From Deltaproteobacteria bacterium (lineage in GTDB: Bacteria > Desulfobacterota > GWC2-55-46), in the NCBI GenBank assembly GCA_016234935.1, contig JACRNL010000010.1, positions 186,001 to 250,000 on the forward strand: 64,000 nucleotides of DNA. Direction: 5' to 3'. Below are positions 63,891-64,000 of this stretch, in pieces; the stretch's first letter is position 1; every line of letters begins with the position of its first letter. The notes beneath the pieces were generated by a model. It had not been told where the DNA came from. It saw only the letters and a list, made by a program, of their open reading frames with translations, and did not search any database. Both the position numbers and the translations under genes were made by a program.

Positions 63891-64000
63891 TTATCCCTGC
63901 CTTCCACCGGCCATTCTCGGTATGAACATCGGTGTCTTTTTTTTATACTCGATGTAAGCGGCTCCGAACTCCTTTTCCATGTCATCCTCCTCTATCTTTG
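63891..64000 (-). CDS. 3' end of an isoprenylcysteine carboxyl methyltransferase (ICMT)-like gene, cut by the window edge
   Basis: The last 35 codons of a frame entering from the right edge read KIEEDDMEKEFGAAYIEYKK and end KTPMFIPRMAGGRQG. The pattern E-x2-hydrophobic-x2-FG-x2-Y-x-x-Y-K4-P-x-FIPR is the C-terminal signature of the ICMT/phospholipid methyltransferase family of small membrane methyltransferases. An ATG at 63980 with GAGGAGG upstream could be a false start inside the gene. Only the tail is visible, so the start, length and substrate are unknown. Confidence 0.65.
   Translation of the reverse strand, partial: KIEEDDMEKEFGAAYIEYKKKTPMFIPRMAGGRQG

Overview
The window reads as a chromosomal segment of a GC-rich, Gram-negative bacterium of deltaproteobacterial (Desulfobacterota-like) type. 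This placement rests on gene content and order: an alternative complex III operon, a hemC-hemA-ccsA-siroheme synthase cluster, an alaC-hom-thrC-apgM cluster, and a deoxynucleoside kinase-panB-panC-panD cluster. The phylum assignment is inference. No rRNA, tRNA, CRISPR array, prophage or transposase gene was seen.

Layout. Positions 1-7.4 kb (minus strand) hold a seven-gene alternative complex III operon whose ActB subunit is split into two genes; a TTGACA/TATAAT promoter lies upstream. Then come a plus-strand Ca2+-type P-ATPase (7.6-10.3 kb), dinB, mtgA, a repeat-filled gap (12.6-13.2 kb), and apgM, a TPR protein, thrC, hom, an alanine aminotransferase and lipA (13.2-21.1 kb). A two-gene exported module follows (M1 peptidase plus a protein of three internal repeats, 21.3-24.4 kb). 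Divergent to it is a 56-residue peptide gene with its own strong ribosome binding site and terminator (24.7 kb). Haem and sirohaem synthesis genes occupy 25.1-29.1 kb. The plus-strand block at 29.2-34.0 kb is etfB-etfA-fixC-fixX plus an acyl-CoA dehydrogenase, followed by a hicBA toxin-antitoxin pair in AT-rich DNA. From 34.8 to 49.2 kb are a membrane protein of unknown role, hbd-glk, a small cytochrome c, a transaldolase-glucose-6-phosphate isomerase fusion, transketolase, panD/panC/panB, a deoxynucleoside kinase, thiolase and a crotonase. A regulatory island (49.2-57.8 kb) carries two histidine kinases, two single-domain response regulators, SpoVG, an RpoS-like sigma factor, an NtrC-type activator and a candidate sigma-54 promoter. 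The right end (58.0-64.0 kb) is a metal-handling cluster: a Cu-type P-ATPase with YHS domains, small membrane and Cys/His-rich proteins, an FAD oxidoreductase with a Cys-rich tail, exported proteins, and the 3' end of an isoprenylcysteine-methyltransferase-like gene cut by the window edge.

Together the metabolic genes point to a respiring organism. Fatty-acid or butyrate-type beta-oxidation (acyl-CoA dehydrogenase, crotonase, Hbd, thiolase) would feed electrons through ETF/FixCX into the quinone pool, and complex III would pass them to cytochrome c. Sugar-phosphate interconversion (Glk, Tal-Pgi, Tkt, ApgM) supplies biosynthesis.

The most striking feature is not a gene. The window is peppered with short palindromic repeats of at least four families. 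Several copies sit in frame inside conserved genes (actE, lipA, the M1 peptidase, siroheme synthase, fixX, glk), and others supply stop codons (tal-pgi, the NtrC-type regulator). A separate 124-bp imperfect palindrome occurs twice at identical length, with compensatory changes between its arms and the same G-G mismatch.
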